Below are positions 11,570-23,225 of a DNA stretch of 64,000 bases, piece by piece. The notes beneath the pieces were generated by a model that was not told the DNA's origin, searched no databases, and saw only the letters and a list, made by a program, of their open reading frames with translations. Both the position numbers and the translations under genes were made by a program. Numbering within the stretch: the stretch's first letter is position 1; each line of letters starts with the position of its first letter. Source of the DNA: Xylocopa sonorina (Eukaryota; Arthropoda; Insecta; Hymenoptera; Apidae); the NCBI RefSeq assembly GCF_050948175.1, contig NC_135195.1, positions 2,508,001-2,572,000 on the forward strand, read 5' to 3'.

Positions 11570-13311
11570 TTGTTTTTAATCGTTTTCCTGATTGTTGACA
11601 GAGAATGTTATTTGAACTGTGAAGGTAAAATTGATTATAAAATCGATGTAGACAATGGTAACGATCGAAGTAAATATAATTAAAAGTTTTAGTAAAGGTT
11701 TAATTAATTATTAGAGAATATGTGGTAAAGTGTAAATAATAATAGTTTCACATATTCTATGTGCATATATTGATTTCACCTCAAGTTAAATTAAACTCAA
11801 ATGTTAAGTGTAGCATAAAATGGTAATTGTCAAACCTCTTCTCTTCAAATACTGTGTATCATGATTTAAGAAGCAGAGGGACGTTAGAACAGCAATCAAA
11901 CAAATACCAAAGACATTCTAAAAATAACATAATTTATTATTTTCAGCGATTGATCGATACACGGTCCAAAAACATGTTTTTACCGAACTGCTTACACCAG
12001 CAGTAAGTTCGATGACATATTTTATGCTACCACAACAGAAATAGATACGACAATATTTTTGTTCTTTTCTGATAACGAATGCAGTCAACAATCACACGGA
12101 TTAAGTTGCTCTTATCAAATTGTAAAGTATTTATCAATTCTGTGGACGACAGAAACTCGTTGGCTCTAATTATATCTCGATCCGTTTTATGGCCGTTTTA
12201 TGGATATATTAATCCATTCGCTGCCAGTATAATGCTTTGTGATTGCATTAGTATTATCATTTCTGTTTCATATTTTCGTATCTATGCGCATTTCGTTATT
12301 TTTATACTTTTTTGCCTTCTAATGAAAGATAATAACAAATGAATTCATGCTGGCAATCGGTAAGACCCTGCTACCTACGAGTATACTCATAGTTGGCAAT
12401 GATTGGACTAAGTAAAATGAATAAACAAAAAGAGAATCACGTACATATCCGAGTAAATAAGAGAAATAAACTCATACAAGTTTGCTTTCCCAATAAACAA
12501 TCTTTCCTTTTCAATTATACAGAACTACTGTTAAAAAATTGATCAATTCCAATGAAATGTTACAAATATACTCAACATTTATTTACTGAAGTTACAATTA
12601 CATCTCAACACTTATTTTCATTTCTAAAAGAAAAATAATTATATATACAAGAATTAAAACATCCCCCATCAACCAAAGACGCCATCTTTGCTCCTCATGC
12701 TCGACTTAAAGTATACCAAACGGTGACGTTTAAAGATCTTGTACTAAAACTTGCATTAAAATATGAAAGATCAACTAAAACAGCGAAAGATACGATTCGA
12801 AAGACGCTACCTAATCAGCCTGAAGACGATGCTCGATGGGGAAGCATAAACCTCGCGCGTACAGTTCGAAGCGCAGTTCCGCGTGAAATCTCAGCGCGGC
12901 ACGTGCGACAAAAGTTCTAATAACCCCAGGACACGTGTCATTTAAAATTAAACGGTAGACAGGCACGCGAGCTAGATTAATCGAAGCGATTTCTCTCGCC
13001 CTCGGCCCAACGGCGAACGACGCGTCGCGTTGCAGCGGGCAACGAACACGGGAAGGAACGCGTGGAAAAACGGGATCCCGTCGACGTGTCGCGTGGGTAC
13101 CCGCGAAATCGAGCCCTGAACTCGGGTTCGGATCGGTTCCCCGCGGGACAGGCCAAAAACGGGAGCAATACAGCTTACCGACCGGCCGGCTTGTCCGTGT
13201 GACGGTGTATTAATAACGGCGTGTGCGGGAGGTGGCCCGATTCATTGAAGACCAGTTATAGAATGATGCAGGCGGCCGCGTAACTACAATTTATTTTTTG
13301 GCTATTTTTAG
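11570..13311. other. Gene-free stretch, AT-rich then CpG-rich
   Basis: AT-rich to about 12750, then a CpG-rich patch from about 12820. No coding exon with splice borders was found. Short open frames here lack any recognisable motif. Confidence 0.4.
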
Positions 13312-13507
13312 CGGTTGGCGTAGCGCCACTATTTTCGGTTCTCTCAAATTTCTCACTCCATATTTGGGATTATGGATGACGGGGACCGCGGCGCGGTGTA
13401 TCTTTACGACTACGCCCGTTCAGACGCTCTCGTTTGCCCGTTTCCGATCTACGTCCGCGTCCCCGTTGCCCTTCCACCCGCCGCAAACCCGAATTCGTTC
13501 GTTTCAG
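13312..13507 (+). other. Candidate plus-strand exon (coding status unclear)
   Basis: A T-rich tract ending GCTATTTTTAG (AG at 13310-13311) is followed by 196 nt of GC-rich sequence and a consensus donor TTTCAG|GTAAGC (gt at 13508-13509). One frame is open right through; another starts at ATG 13372 (MDDGDRGAV...) and is open to the donor. Neither peptide is recognised. Both borders are good, but no partner exon was found, so this may be a non-coding RNA exon or chance. Confidence 0.25.
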
Positions 13508-14649
13508 GTAAGCACCCTTCGTTGCGGCGCGTGCGGGGTGCCTGTCTCAAGGTGTATCGACGAGCGATAGTTAGAAAAACTATGACGCGAAAAGAACGCG
13601 GTGCCACTTTCCGTTTCGACCTCGACGATGAACCCAGATAATCTTCTCAATAGAGCAACGGATAGGAGTGCTCGTAGCGAGAGACAAGCGATTCGATTAA
13701 CACGATTATCGGGTGGAAACGCGTCAGAGGTGAGCACGGATTCCATGCTGTTTGCAAGCACGAGCATGGGACGCGCGTCGCGTGCGCGCAATTGCGGGCA
13801 ACAAGTGGACGTCGATTCGAGGCGAATGCTAGCACGCGGCCGAGCATGTGTTCGGTCTTAACTGGCAGAAGCGCAAGTAGGTTAAAAACGGTAAGTCAGC
13901 TGTGCAACGATCAGAAATATGTCAAGGTGACACGATAGGTGACACGGCGACGAGGGAGTAGCTCGACGAGATCGAAAACGATCGACGTCGATCGGTTACC
14001 ACGACGCGAACGCAACGGCGGTGTTCGTCCAGGAGGAAGCGAGGCGGTAGAAATAGCAGGTCTTCGAATTGGAATTGCGAAGCGTGCGACGGGGTGCACG
14101 AAGGTCAGAAACGGGGAACTCTTTCGGACCGTGATCCACTGGCCCGATTCTACACCTCGGTCACCCCAACGGTTACGAGCACACGCGGGGTTCGCACACC
14201 GTGTTTGCTGGCTGCTCGGCCCCGAATTACCTGTGACGGGAAACTTGCTTTCTGGCAACATGAACAGGCGCTGTTGAACGATCCTTCCTTGCGATAAATC
14301 CTGCTCGATCAGCCGCGAGCATCCGACGTTCCTCTTCCGTGCCGCGATTCCTACTGGCGATCCCTGTCCCGCGAGTCTTCGCGACGGGGTTGTCACTCGC
14401 GCCACGTTCTCTCTCGGAGTACTGGTGAGAATCGACGCGCAGGTAGGAACGAGCGCGGCACGCGTAACGAGACCGCGGTGCGATGAACTTGGACCACGAG
14501 ATCCTCGGACACTTGTTGGTCCCGAGCACGCCTGGTGTCGCGCCCTGGTACGCGAGTTAGACGCGTCGAGCGAACAGGGTAGACTGGAAAAGCGGGGAAA
14601 AGCTCCCGGGAGGATCGTCGGTGGACTGGGTGCAGAATGGAAACGGTGG
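13508..14649. other. CpG-rich gene-free stretch
   Basis: Strongly CpG-rich sequence with overlapping open frames on both strands, which is expected where stop codons are depleted. None shows domain structure or a consistent splice pattern. Confidence 0.35.
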
Positions 14650-15160
14650 TCGAAGGAAGGAAGGTGAGAAGGCGGACAGAGGACACGTGTCTGGGATGGG
14701 TTATCCGCGGACGAGCACGGGACCGCGGCGATACGGCGAGGGGGGAGATGGAAGGGAAGAAGAAGAAGAAGAAGAAGAAGAAGCAGCAGTAGAAGAAGAA
14801 GAAGAAGAAGAAGAAGAAGCAGCAGCAGAAGAAGAAGAAGCAGAAACAGAAGAGGAGGATGAAGTAGGGGAAGAGGGAGAAAGAGGAAGCGCGGCGGAGA
14901 GGGGCGGTAGATAGAGGGGGAGGGAGAGTCGAAAAAGGAAGAGAAAGAGAGGGATAGAGCGAAGCAGTCCGTTTTGAGGCAGTTTTGGCACTGTTACCAG
15001 CACGGACGGCCAAGCACCAACCCCGAGCAGCGCCTCCACCTCCGCCTGACAAGGGATAGAGGGAAAGAGAGGGAGGCAGAGGGAGGCAGAGGGAGGTAGA
15101 GGTGCAGAGGAACGGCGGCGGTGGTAAAGAAGAAGAAGAAGAGAGCGAGAGCGTCGGCGA
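14650..15160 (+). repeat. Purine-rich (GAA)n and GGA-type low-complexity tract
   Basis: The plus strand is almost all purine across two blocks: (GAA)n with GCA interruptions at about 14751-14860, then AGGGAG/GAGAGA-type runs to about 14960 and again at 15055-15160. A poly-Glu frame on plus and Ser/Phe/Leu frames on minus are artefacts of the repeat. Long homopurine tracts can form triplex DNA. Confidence 0.85.
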
Positions 15161-15164
15161 GGGC

Positions 15165-16053
15165 GTATATTCTTGATTTGGGCGGATGGAAATCTGAGAT
15201 TGCTCCATATCGGGCTGTGCGCCGTGACCACGGAGGTGCTCTGTAATAGCAGACGTCTGAACCTTCTCTTCGCTCTCTCGCTCCGTCTCCTTTCCGCAAC
15301 CTCTTTCGCCTTCGATCTTCCTTTCATCGCGTGCCTGGTTTGCTTCTTCTCCTTCCTGCTACCTTTCCATCCCGCTTTCTCTCCGTTCGATCGTGTTTGC
15401 GTATCGCTGGTTAACGTTTCTTCCTTGATCGGAGGTTCGCCTTAACCGTTCCTCTTTCGAGCTTTAATCGGTCCGTTTTTGGCTCTGCCTTGGCTCTTTC
15501 CGTTCAGACCTTTCGACTAATTGCTTTTTCCAGGAAAATTCCATGTTTTTACATAAACGTTAATAATAGCAATTCGTTCTTTCGTGCTGAACCAGAGTTA
15601 TTCCGCTAACCTAGTTGCAAAGTTATTCGAATAGCACGTGTCATGCTTTCTGCATCTTAAATTCTAAAATTGTTCTCCTCGCTCGAAACAACTCTACTAA
15701 TTTCTTCATTAATCATTCGTAATTGGTCTATATATTATCCTCCATCAGAATTTTTAACTTGTTACCGCTCGAAATTTCAAGTCCATATTTATCACACTCT
15801 CATTAACCGATCACCGATACCCGTACACTTCACCAATTACTATTTCCGTTTCCTTTTCCCATCCCGCCACGCCGCGCTCCTTTTTCCTCGTCATGGGTGT
15901 GGTCCCAAATCGGTATTTTAGCCCCAGACACCCTTTCCCTCCTTTTTTTCCCCACTTCCTTCCTCTTCGCTCGCGATTTAACGTACTCCGTTCTCTTTTG
16001 TCCCTCCCTCGCCTCTGTCTCTCCCTCTCTGTACCCCTCTCCCTCTCCTCTCA

Positions 16054-16061
<8 letters not shown>
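15165..16061. other. Gene-free, pyrimidine-rich on plus strand
   Basis: Follows the purine tract and switches to C/T-rich plus-strand sequence (CTCTCGCTCCG, TTCCTTCC, CCCTCTCC-type runs) up to the (CT)n microsatellite. No supported coding sequence. Confidence 0.4.

Positions 16062-16102
<41 letters not shown>
16062..16102 (+). repeat. (CT)n microsatellite, about 20 units
   Basis: An uninterrupted CT run of about 41 bp, embedded in a longer imperfect C/T-rich stretch beginning near 16010. Likely polymorphic in length. Confidence 0.95.
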
Positions 16103-16105
<3 letters not shown>

Positions 16106-19100
16106 CGTTCGATTCGCGAACGCGTATGATGCAAACACCAGGGTATATTTAACCCCGTGAACCACCAGGGAGGAATCGAGCCGCGTGCAAGCGGCGCTCC
16201 TCTTTTTCGGGTTCCCTCCTTTCCCGCCCGGTGTTTCGTCCCGGCGCTCTTTTTTGCCGCGTTCCGCGACGAGTCCTCGCGTGACTCGCTGATACGAGGC
16301 GCGCGACGTTTCGAAACCCTTCGCGCGAGTGATTAACGGGCCCGATCGGGACGATCGTCGAGGCCACCGCCTCTGGATCGCTTAAAACCGAATGTCAACC
16401 GCGTGTCCGTCGACGAGGTGGATAAGGCTGTTGCCCGACTCAACGGCTGATGGAAGAGTTCCTTGTCGCGAGATATGGTAATGCGACAATGGTTTTTATG
16501 GCGGTGACCGTAAACTGAGAGGAATTCGATTACGGGACGCGAGACGTTGCGCGTCCGCCGCGTATTTTCTGCCTACACGTGCTTCTATTCGTAATCTGTA
16601 ATCAGATTTTTTTTATTCCCTCGTAAGTATGTATCACGGCTATTAAAACCGCTGGCACATAACCATATTTTCCAATAAAGAACTCTTTTATCGGGTTAAC
16701 TACATACCATATTCGTAGAGTCGAGTTTTCAGAGACGCGTAAAGGTAGGTACCATTAAATGGAAGGACATTTAACGTACTTGAACCTGATCAATCAGTAT
16801 GCAAATGGAGAAGTAACTAGAGTCGTGCATTTGTAACCATTGTATCCGCGACAATTAAGAATATTTATTTTTTTAGAATAAAAAAAAAAGAGGAAATGAA
16901 AATATAAGTCAAATATAAAGATCTTACATTTTACTGTAAGTTTACTATGCTATTTTAGCATAAATAAAATAATTGGCATAAATAAATAAAATAAATTTTG
17001 TGCGAAATACATTCTCAAATGTTAATCTATATTTTCGACTTTTTTCTTTACATATAAAATAAGCTCGTATTAATTATATTCGAAACGATTATAAAACGAA
17101 ACTTCCCCAGGTAGCACGCCTGTGTCGAGGCGCGGAAAAAGTAGTAATTGAAACGGTAATAAAAAAAGGTGAATGTAGAAGCAGCGAGGAACCTGCTCGT
17201 GCCCCTTATGCGCAGAGAAGTTAATCTACAAATAGCAGTGAACATTGTAACACTTTGTTGGCTTGAGCAGAAAATTACGTCGTCGCGGGCGCTGTGCAAC
17301 AACCGGACAAATGAGAGCAAAAAATCGACCATCTTGAGTGGTGCCAACAGATCAGCCACTCCGAGCGGCCGGGGCGCGCCGTTTTGCCTATGTGGGGCCT
17401 GCCTATGTGGCTGTTTACGAAATGAACAGGAATCGAAAATAGTAGCTCCCAAAACTCTGAGTAGATCTGGAAACCTTATACCATTACCGCCTATAAAACC
17501 GAAATAACGCGGTATAAAAATAATATATCACTCGCCCCGGTGGAGATTGTCGTATACCGTCGTTTCACCACGCGATTTCTTCCCATCGGACGGTGTTCGA
17601 TGTATTTTCGAAAACAGCCTCGGGCATATTTTGTTTAAAAATACTTTTAACGCGGAACGTTCGCGCGCGACAGAAACGGATGCGACGAAATAAGGAAATA
17701 ATATCATCGGCAAACAATCACAGAGATCGATAATAATACTAGATTCAGAGAATATTGAATCTAAAAAAAAAATAAATTGATGGAAATAACTTTTTGCCAG
17801 AGCTTTCTTTACAACATTGGACTTTTCTGCATGTGAAAATAGATATCACGTTTAGTTACCTACTGTAATAACAGGTCGATTAACAGGAAACGTTGCAAGA
17901 TCGAGTACGTTTCGAGGAACCTCCTAAGTTAGAAACAAATTCGATTATGCAACAATGGTACCGTTTCAGCGACCAAGTGGAAACCAGCTCCCGTCTACAA
18001 TAACAGATAATCTAACAATAGATTATTCAAGAAGCAGTGCATTTTTAAACAATTCGTAAGCCAAGAACGGGTCCGTATAAACAACAGTGAAACGGTTCTT
18101 AGTGCTCGGAAAAGCCGCAGCTTGTTCAAAACAGCCTGCAAACTAACAATAAGAATTTCAGCCATCTTGAAACTTTCGAACAGACTGCGATGGAGTCACA
18201 GAATCCCTTTGGTAACTTTAAGGGTTGCAGTTCTGAGAGTCGTTTTTTTTATTATTTTTTTATGTTATTCCTGTATTGAAAAAGTATCTGAAAATTGTTG
18301 ACGAGACTTGTATAAAATATTCTAGTAATAGGTACGTTCGAATCTTTTACGCCTATCTGCGTTCGAATTCCAGCTTTGAAATAATCGAGAGCAACACTAA
18401 CAAACCATCTCGCGATATTCCTCATTAACTCCGCTGCCAGCATTGAAACCGTCCACTCGCCCGCGGCAAAAAAAGCACGGAAAAAAGGGTAACCGAGCAG
18501 GCACCGCCATGTGCTCGCAATTTTTCCCGCGAATGCCACGATCATTAACAGCTGCGCGTAAGAATTCGATACGACGACGTTATTTAACGCGCGATCATTT
18601 TCCACGAGAAAATCTCACCAAGAAGTAGAGCGCGCGTTATCAAACGGTGGAAACTAAAAAATGAGAGAGAAAACGCTGCGCAATTGCGACTAATCATGGT
18701 AATCGCGAACCGATCGAATCGAAACGCTGGTCCAATGCTGGTCTCTTTATCAGCAGCGAGCTGCTCCATATTTCACGAGACTCGTTCGCGGGACCAATAT
18801 CGACGACGGAAATGGACATTTCGCGATCGCGCGGTTCAAGAGGTACGTAACCGCGCTATCTGATGGGTTAATGAGCCTCGAACGGTCCGACGATGTTCGA
18901 GGACTCGGTTTTCCCACAGCTTGGCCTCTGTTCGCCGGCGAACGTCCATCCGCTAATGCACCCGATTCATTACGCGGCTCGCTATCGCGTGCCCGCTAAC
19001 AGACGTTTTAAACAGAAATTTGTAGCTAGTTCGCGGCCATTCCAGGCTATTGGCACGGTTCCCGCCTGACCTCGTAAATAAAAAACTTCTTTTCAAATCG

Positions 19101-22100
19101 CTGCTAATGAAATTAGCGACGTTCCAAAGTGTATTCGATCGTTTCCTGTTTTCCAATTGCATCGGTGTTTCTTTTTCACGCAATCGACTAGATCAGTGTA
19201 TTGTAATTGTAAATTCATCGCTATTGCATAGATCATTTTATTTAATGCGTTCTATTCGAAGAGTAGAATAATAAAATTCGATAACAACGTGTATAGACTA
19301 TTTCCTCGATTAAGCATTTTTTTAAAACAGAGACTTGATAAACAACGTATACATTATAATTAGATTGCGGATGTTTTTACATTTACGGACGATTAAAACA
19401 TCTATAAGAGTACATAATAAGTACGAATGATTAAAAAAATCCATAAATGTACATAATAAGCATTCGTCGGCAGAAAATATGCCTCTATACCTTCTCTAAC
19501 GCGTATCCAGGATTAAACGGTAAAACGGTACGTTCCTTTCTACCTGCGCAAGATCATCGGATACTTTCTTAATTTTCATTACCACAATTTAACAGCCACG
19601 CGTCCCACGCGTCCACTCGAGGCGACATAAATTGAATGCAACAAGCTCCCACCTCCTCGCTATCGCGCGGAATAAATTAAACGAAGTAATAGAAAGTCCT
19701 AAATACACCGGAGGCCGTCGAAAGAAATCCCATCGCAGTCGCAGGTAGACGCGTCGTTTCCCCTGTCCGCCGTCGGGTGACGGGGTGCTTGCCATTAAAA
19801 CGCGTAATCGTACGTTAAAATGGCAGGTTGTCAGCCGTGCTGGTCGGCGTAATGTCGTTCGACGAGAGTTCGCTGATATAAAACCCGGGGTGGCAGGGAC
19901 GGGATGGCGAGGTGGAAAGTGGCCGTTGACATATCGCTGCCAGGTATTGGGACACGTTCGCGCTGCGAGTAGGCGGGGTGGCTTGACCTATGCGGGACGC
20001 TACGCACGCCTCCTCGAAAATCGAAACGAACGTGCGAGCGTAAGCTGCTGGCGCATCAACAAGCGTTCGTCGTTTTCGACGTTTCCCTATCGACGAGTAC
20101 ACTAAATGTCAATCGAACGGGGAATTTATCCCACGCGCCCATTGTACGCTCGATCTATTGTTTCGCGGGAGTTTCGCCTTCTCCTCCCGGTGAGAAATGA
20201 ACGACATAATATTCTATATTCGATGGGAATATAGAACGCGTGTAATAAGCGAGGATATTTGTAGCGAAGAAAAACAGAAGTTGTTGAGTAACATTTGACA
20301 CGTTGGTCGCACGCTTTTTTCTCTGTACTTGGAACAGCTGACCGCTGTGACTGGTGCGAAGGCTGTAGCTGGCATTTGCTTTACGAGTTCTAAAGTTGTT
20401 TCTGTAAAGAGAAGACGGTCATAGCAATGGGAAGTTCAATGAAGTTATATAGGGCGGCTTTAATTGTATTCGCGTACATATCGCCAAGAATTGAACAGCT
20501 ATAGCTGTTGTTTGCTGCAATCGGCCAAGGGATGAAACGAAACTGTTTGGTTTTTATTGGTCTATCGATGCCAAAGTTGTACTTCTGTCGGCTCGCAATC
20601 TGGCGATTGTAAATAAATGAAGTTTTGAAGAAAATTATTTCCGTATTTTATGATAATATTTTAATTACATTAGAAATTAGATTTGTGATTTTATATCTTA
20701 CAAATGTAAGTAAAAATTAATTAAAGTATTCTCATAAAAGCCTGCAATGATTTTCTCGAAGAAAATTAACCAAAAGCTTTTTCAGAGGGATCAAAATGAC
20801 CCCTTGGTAAACCTAATGTTAAATATATGTATAATACGTGTTTAGAAATAGATACGTGGCGCACGAGGGAGTAAGGTACGCGTTGAGGTTTCACTCGCCG
20901 AGGAAAGCCATTCAAGTTTATACATATTTTTCATAGCTTTCTATCCAACCGATACGCAATTATACATACTTGCACGAGCTTGTGAAAGCATACATTTTTT
21001 CTCTAAGACATTATAATTAAATATTACACGAATTTATTTTAATACTAAAACTACCATCGATTAGAGTATATACGTCAATCTGTTGATATCTTGTTTGAAA
21101 AATTCTTAGAAACGAATCGTTGCGAATTAACAGAATGCTTATTGAAATTTACATATCTACCCATCATTCGAATAGCTCTGGTAGCTCCAATATTAATCCA
21201 AACCTATCGTGACTGCCTAGAAGGTTATTCCTATAAATAGTTTCTCAATAATCGTGCAACGTTCGTGCATCGACTAAAAAACAGAAACCACGAGCTTCAA
21301 ACGGTGAACATCGCTTTAATTTACTGAAAATTGAAATAATTTTCGCGTCGAAACCTTTTTCATCCCCTGACTCATCGACTGGCAACGCTATCTCACCGTT
21401 TTTAAGGGTTGGACAGGTACGAAATACTGGGGATACAAAAATAAACCCTCTATTTTCGGATGAGACGACGTTGCGCGGCTCTCGCAGATTAATTATCCGA
21501 TAATGCGACAAGGGATGGGTGCACTTGAACCGGTTTGCCAACGAAAAGAATGCACGGCTCAAACTCGAAGGACGTATCCTTGATAACTTAGCCACGGTGC
21601 ATACACGTTCGAGACTTGTTTATGCGCTTCAGGGACGTATAATGGGCCGATTTTACCTTGATGCTCGATCGTGGACTAAATCAAAGTCCGTATCAATGGA
21701 ATGCGTCGACAATGGTACGACGCCGACCACTTCGTATCGAACTGTCGTACCAGACTTTTACACGACCAGGAATTAACTGCCGCGATTTATGGGAATTTAG
21801 AGATCGAGAGAAGCCAATGGTGATGTTCGAATCAACATTTATTTCTGTTAGCCTTGTTATTCTTGTTCTATAATAATTAATCATTGTATTCAAGACTATA
21901 CAACTTCTATGATTATGAAGATGAATTACGCAAGCAACTTGGAAACAAACAGTTTATTATCGATGCAAATTCATATTTTTATAAATGCAATTCACGCTCG
22001 TCTTTTCCTCATTTCTCAAATTCAACTCAATCATTTGATATCAAAATGTGATAAATTGGTGACTGATTAACGAAATGAAAAAAATTTCGCTTTTAAGTAC

Positions 22101-22849
22101 GCACGCTTTGTGTTCGACAAATAAGAATCACGATATCTCGTTATAACTTTTTGTCAGAAAACTGTAACAGATAGAAATTCAAATACCGCAATCTAAATCG
22201 ACCCATATTCCAATAACGATGCACAATTAGAACAAAACATCGTGCATTCCTCAGTTTCACCATCGATTCCACGATCCTCATGATTAATAATAAAAAAAAA
22301 ACAGCAACACGTTCTCCGTCTCGATCCACGTATCTCTCGAAAACATTACCGGCGTCAGACGATCAAACTCGATACCATAATGGCGGGCACGCTCGCATCG
22401 ATCGACCTGGTTAACACGGAAGAGGGCAATTATTTCTTGCGTGGATATTACTTTTCTTACGGCGCGCACGATTCCCAATGAAACAGCGTTAAACTTCATC
22501 GTTGCTTCTTATATAAAGTTTAATCGCGCGTTGGATGTGTTTGCTTTCGGTTCTATTGAATAGACGGAACGCACCGTCAATTTTCTCTCACGTAGGCCGT
22601 GTAGCGGACGAGGAATTATTATTTTCATAAGGTAGACGCGCGCCTCGTGTTTTCTCTTGGTCGTACAACGATCATTAACTGGGCGTAAAAATGTAATAAC
22701 ATGGATCTAGCGTACCGTGGTAAGTTATTTGCCGATACCACGGGAATATTTCTTCGTTTCGACACAGGAAACAGATGTCGATACCTTTGAAACGGGAACA
22801 CGGCTTTCACTTTAGGAAACGATCATTTTTTTCCACAATTTCCGATCGT
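16103..22849. other. Gene-free mosaic of CpG-rich and AT-rich DNA
   Basis: CpG-rich patches lie at about 16140-16570, 18700-19000 and 19500-20200, with AT-rich sequence between. A short duplication, TGCCTATGTGG repeated, lies at about 17385-17411. No exon with paired splice signals and no RNA gene was recognised. Confidence 0.4.
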
Positions 22850-23225
22850 CGATGCAACCGATCGTTACGTCCGTTCATTTCTCCTCATCTTTATGGAGTA
22901 CGTAACGCTCGCGACACTTATGATTACGGGAAACATTTCTGGGATAAATGATAATAATTTCGTTAAATTCCACAGCGATGCAACCGATCGTTATGGACAT
23001 TTATTTCTTTCCATCTTTATGTAATACGCGCCGCGTTCGTGGTACTTAGTATCGCCTGACAAGCTTGCAAAATGAAATAATAATAATTCCGTTAAATTCC
23101 ACGTCGATGCGACTTTTTATCTCTGTATAAAATACGCGTAACGTTCGTGGTGGTTCGTAGGCACAGAAAAAACTTGAAAAAGAAATAATATCAATAATAT
23201 TACTAAATTTCGTGAACCATGGGGG
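22850..23225. repeat. Tandem array of three diverged 126-129-bp units
   Basis: CGATGCAACCGATCGTTA starts near 22850 and recurs near 22976; a third, decayed copy (CGATGCGACTTTTTATCT) starts at about 23105. Each unit contains ATCTTTATG/CTCTGTATA, TACGCG/GTAACG, GTTCGTGG-type blocks and ends AATAATAAT..GTTAAATTCCAC. No inverted termini were found around it. Confidence 0.65.

Noticed and set aside
14393..15327. Long minus-strand open frames (208-271 codons) rich in Ser, Leu, Phe and Pro, and a plus-strand poly-Glu frame
   Set aside because: They are translations of the (GAA)n/GGA purine tract and its complement. They have no domain, no splice support and stop-free length explained by composition.
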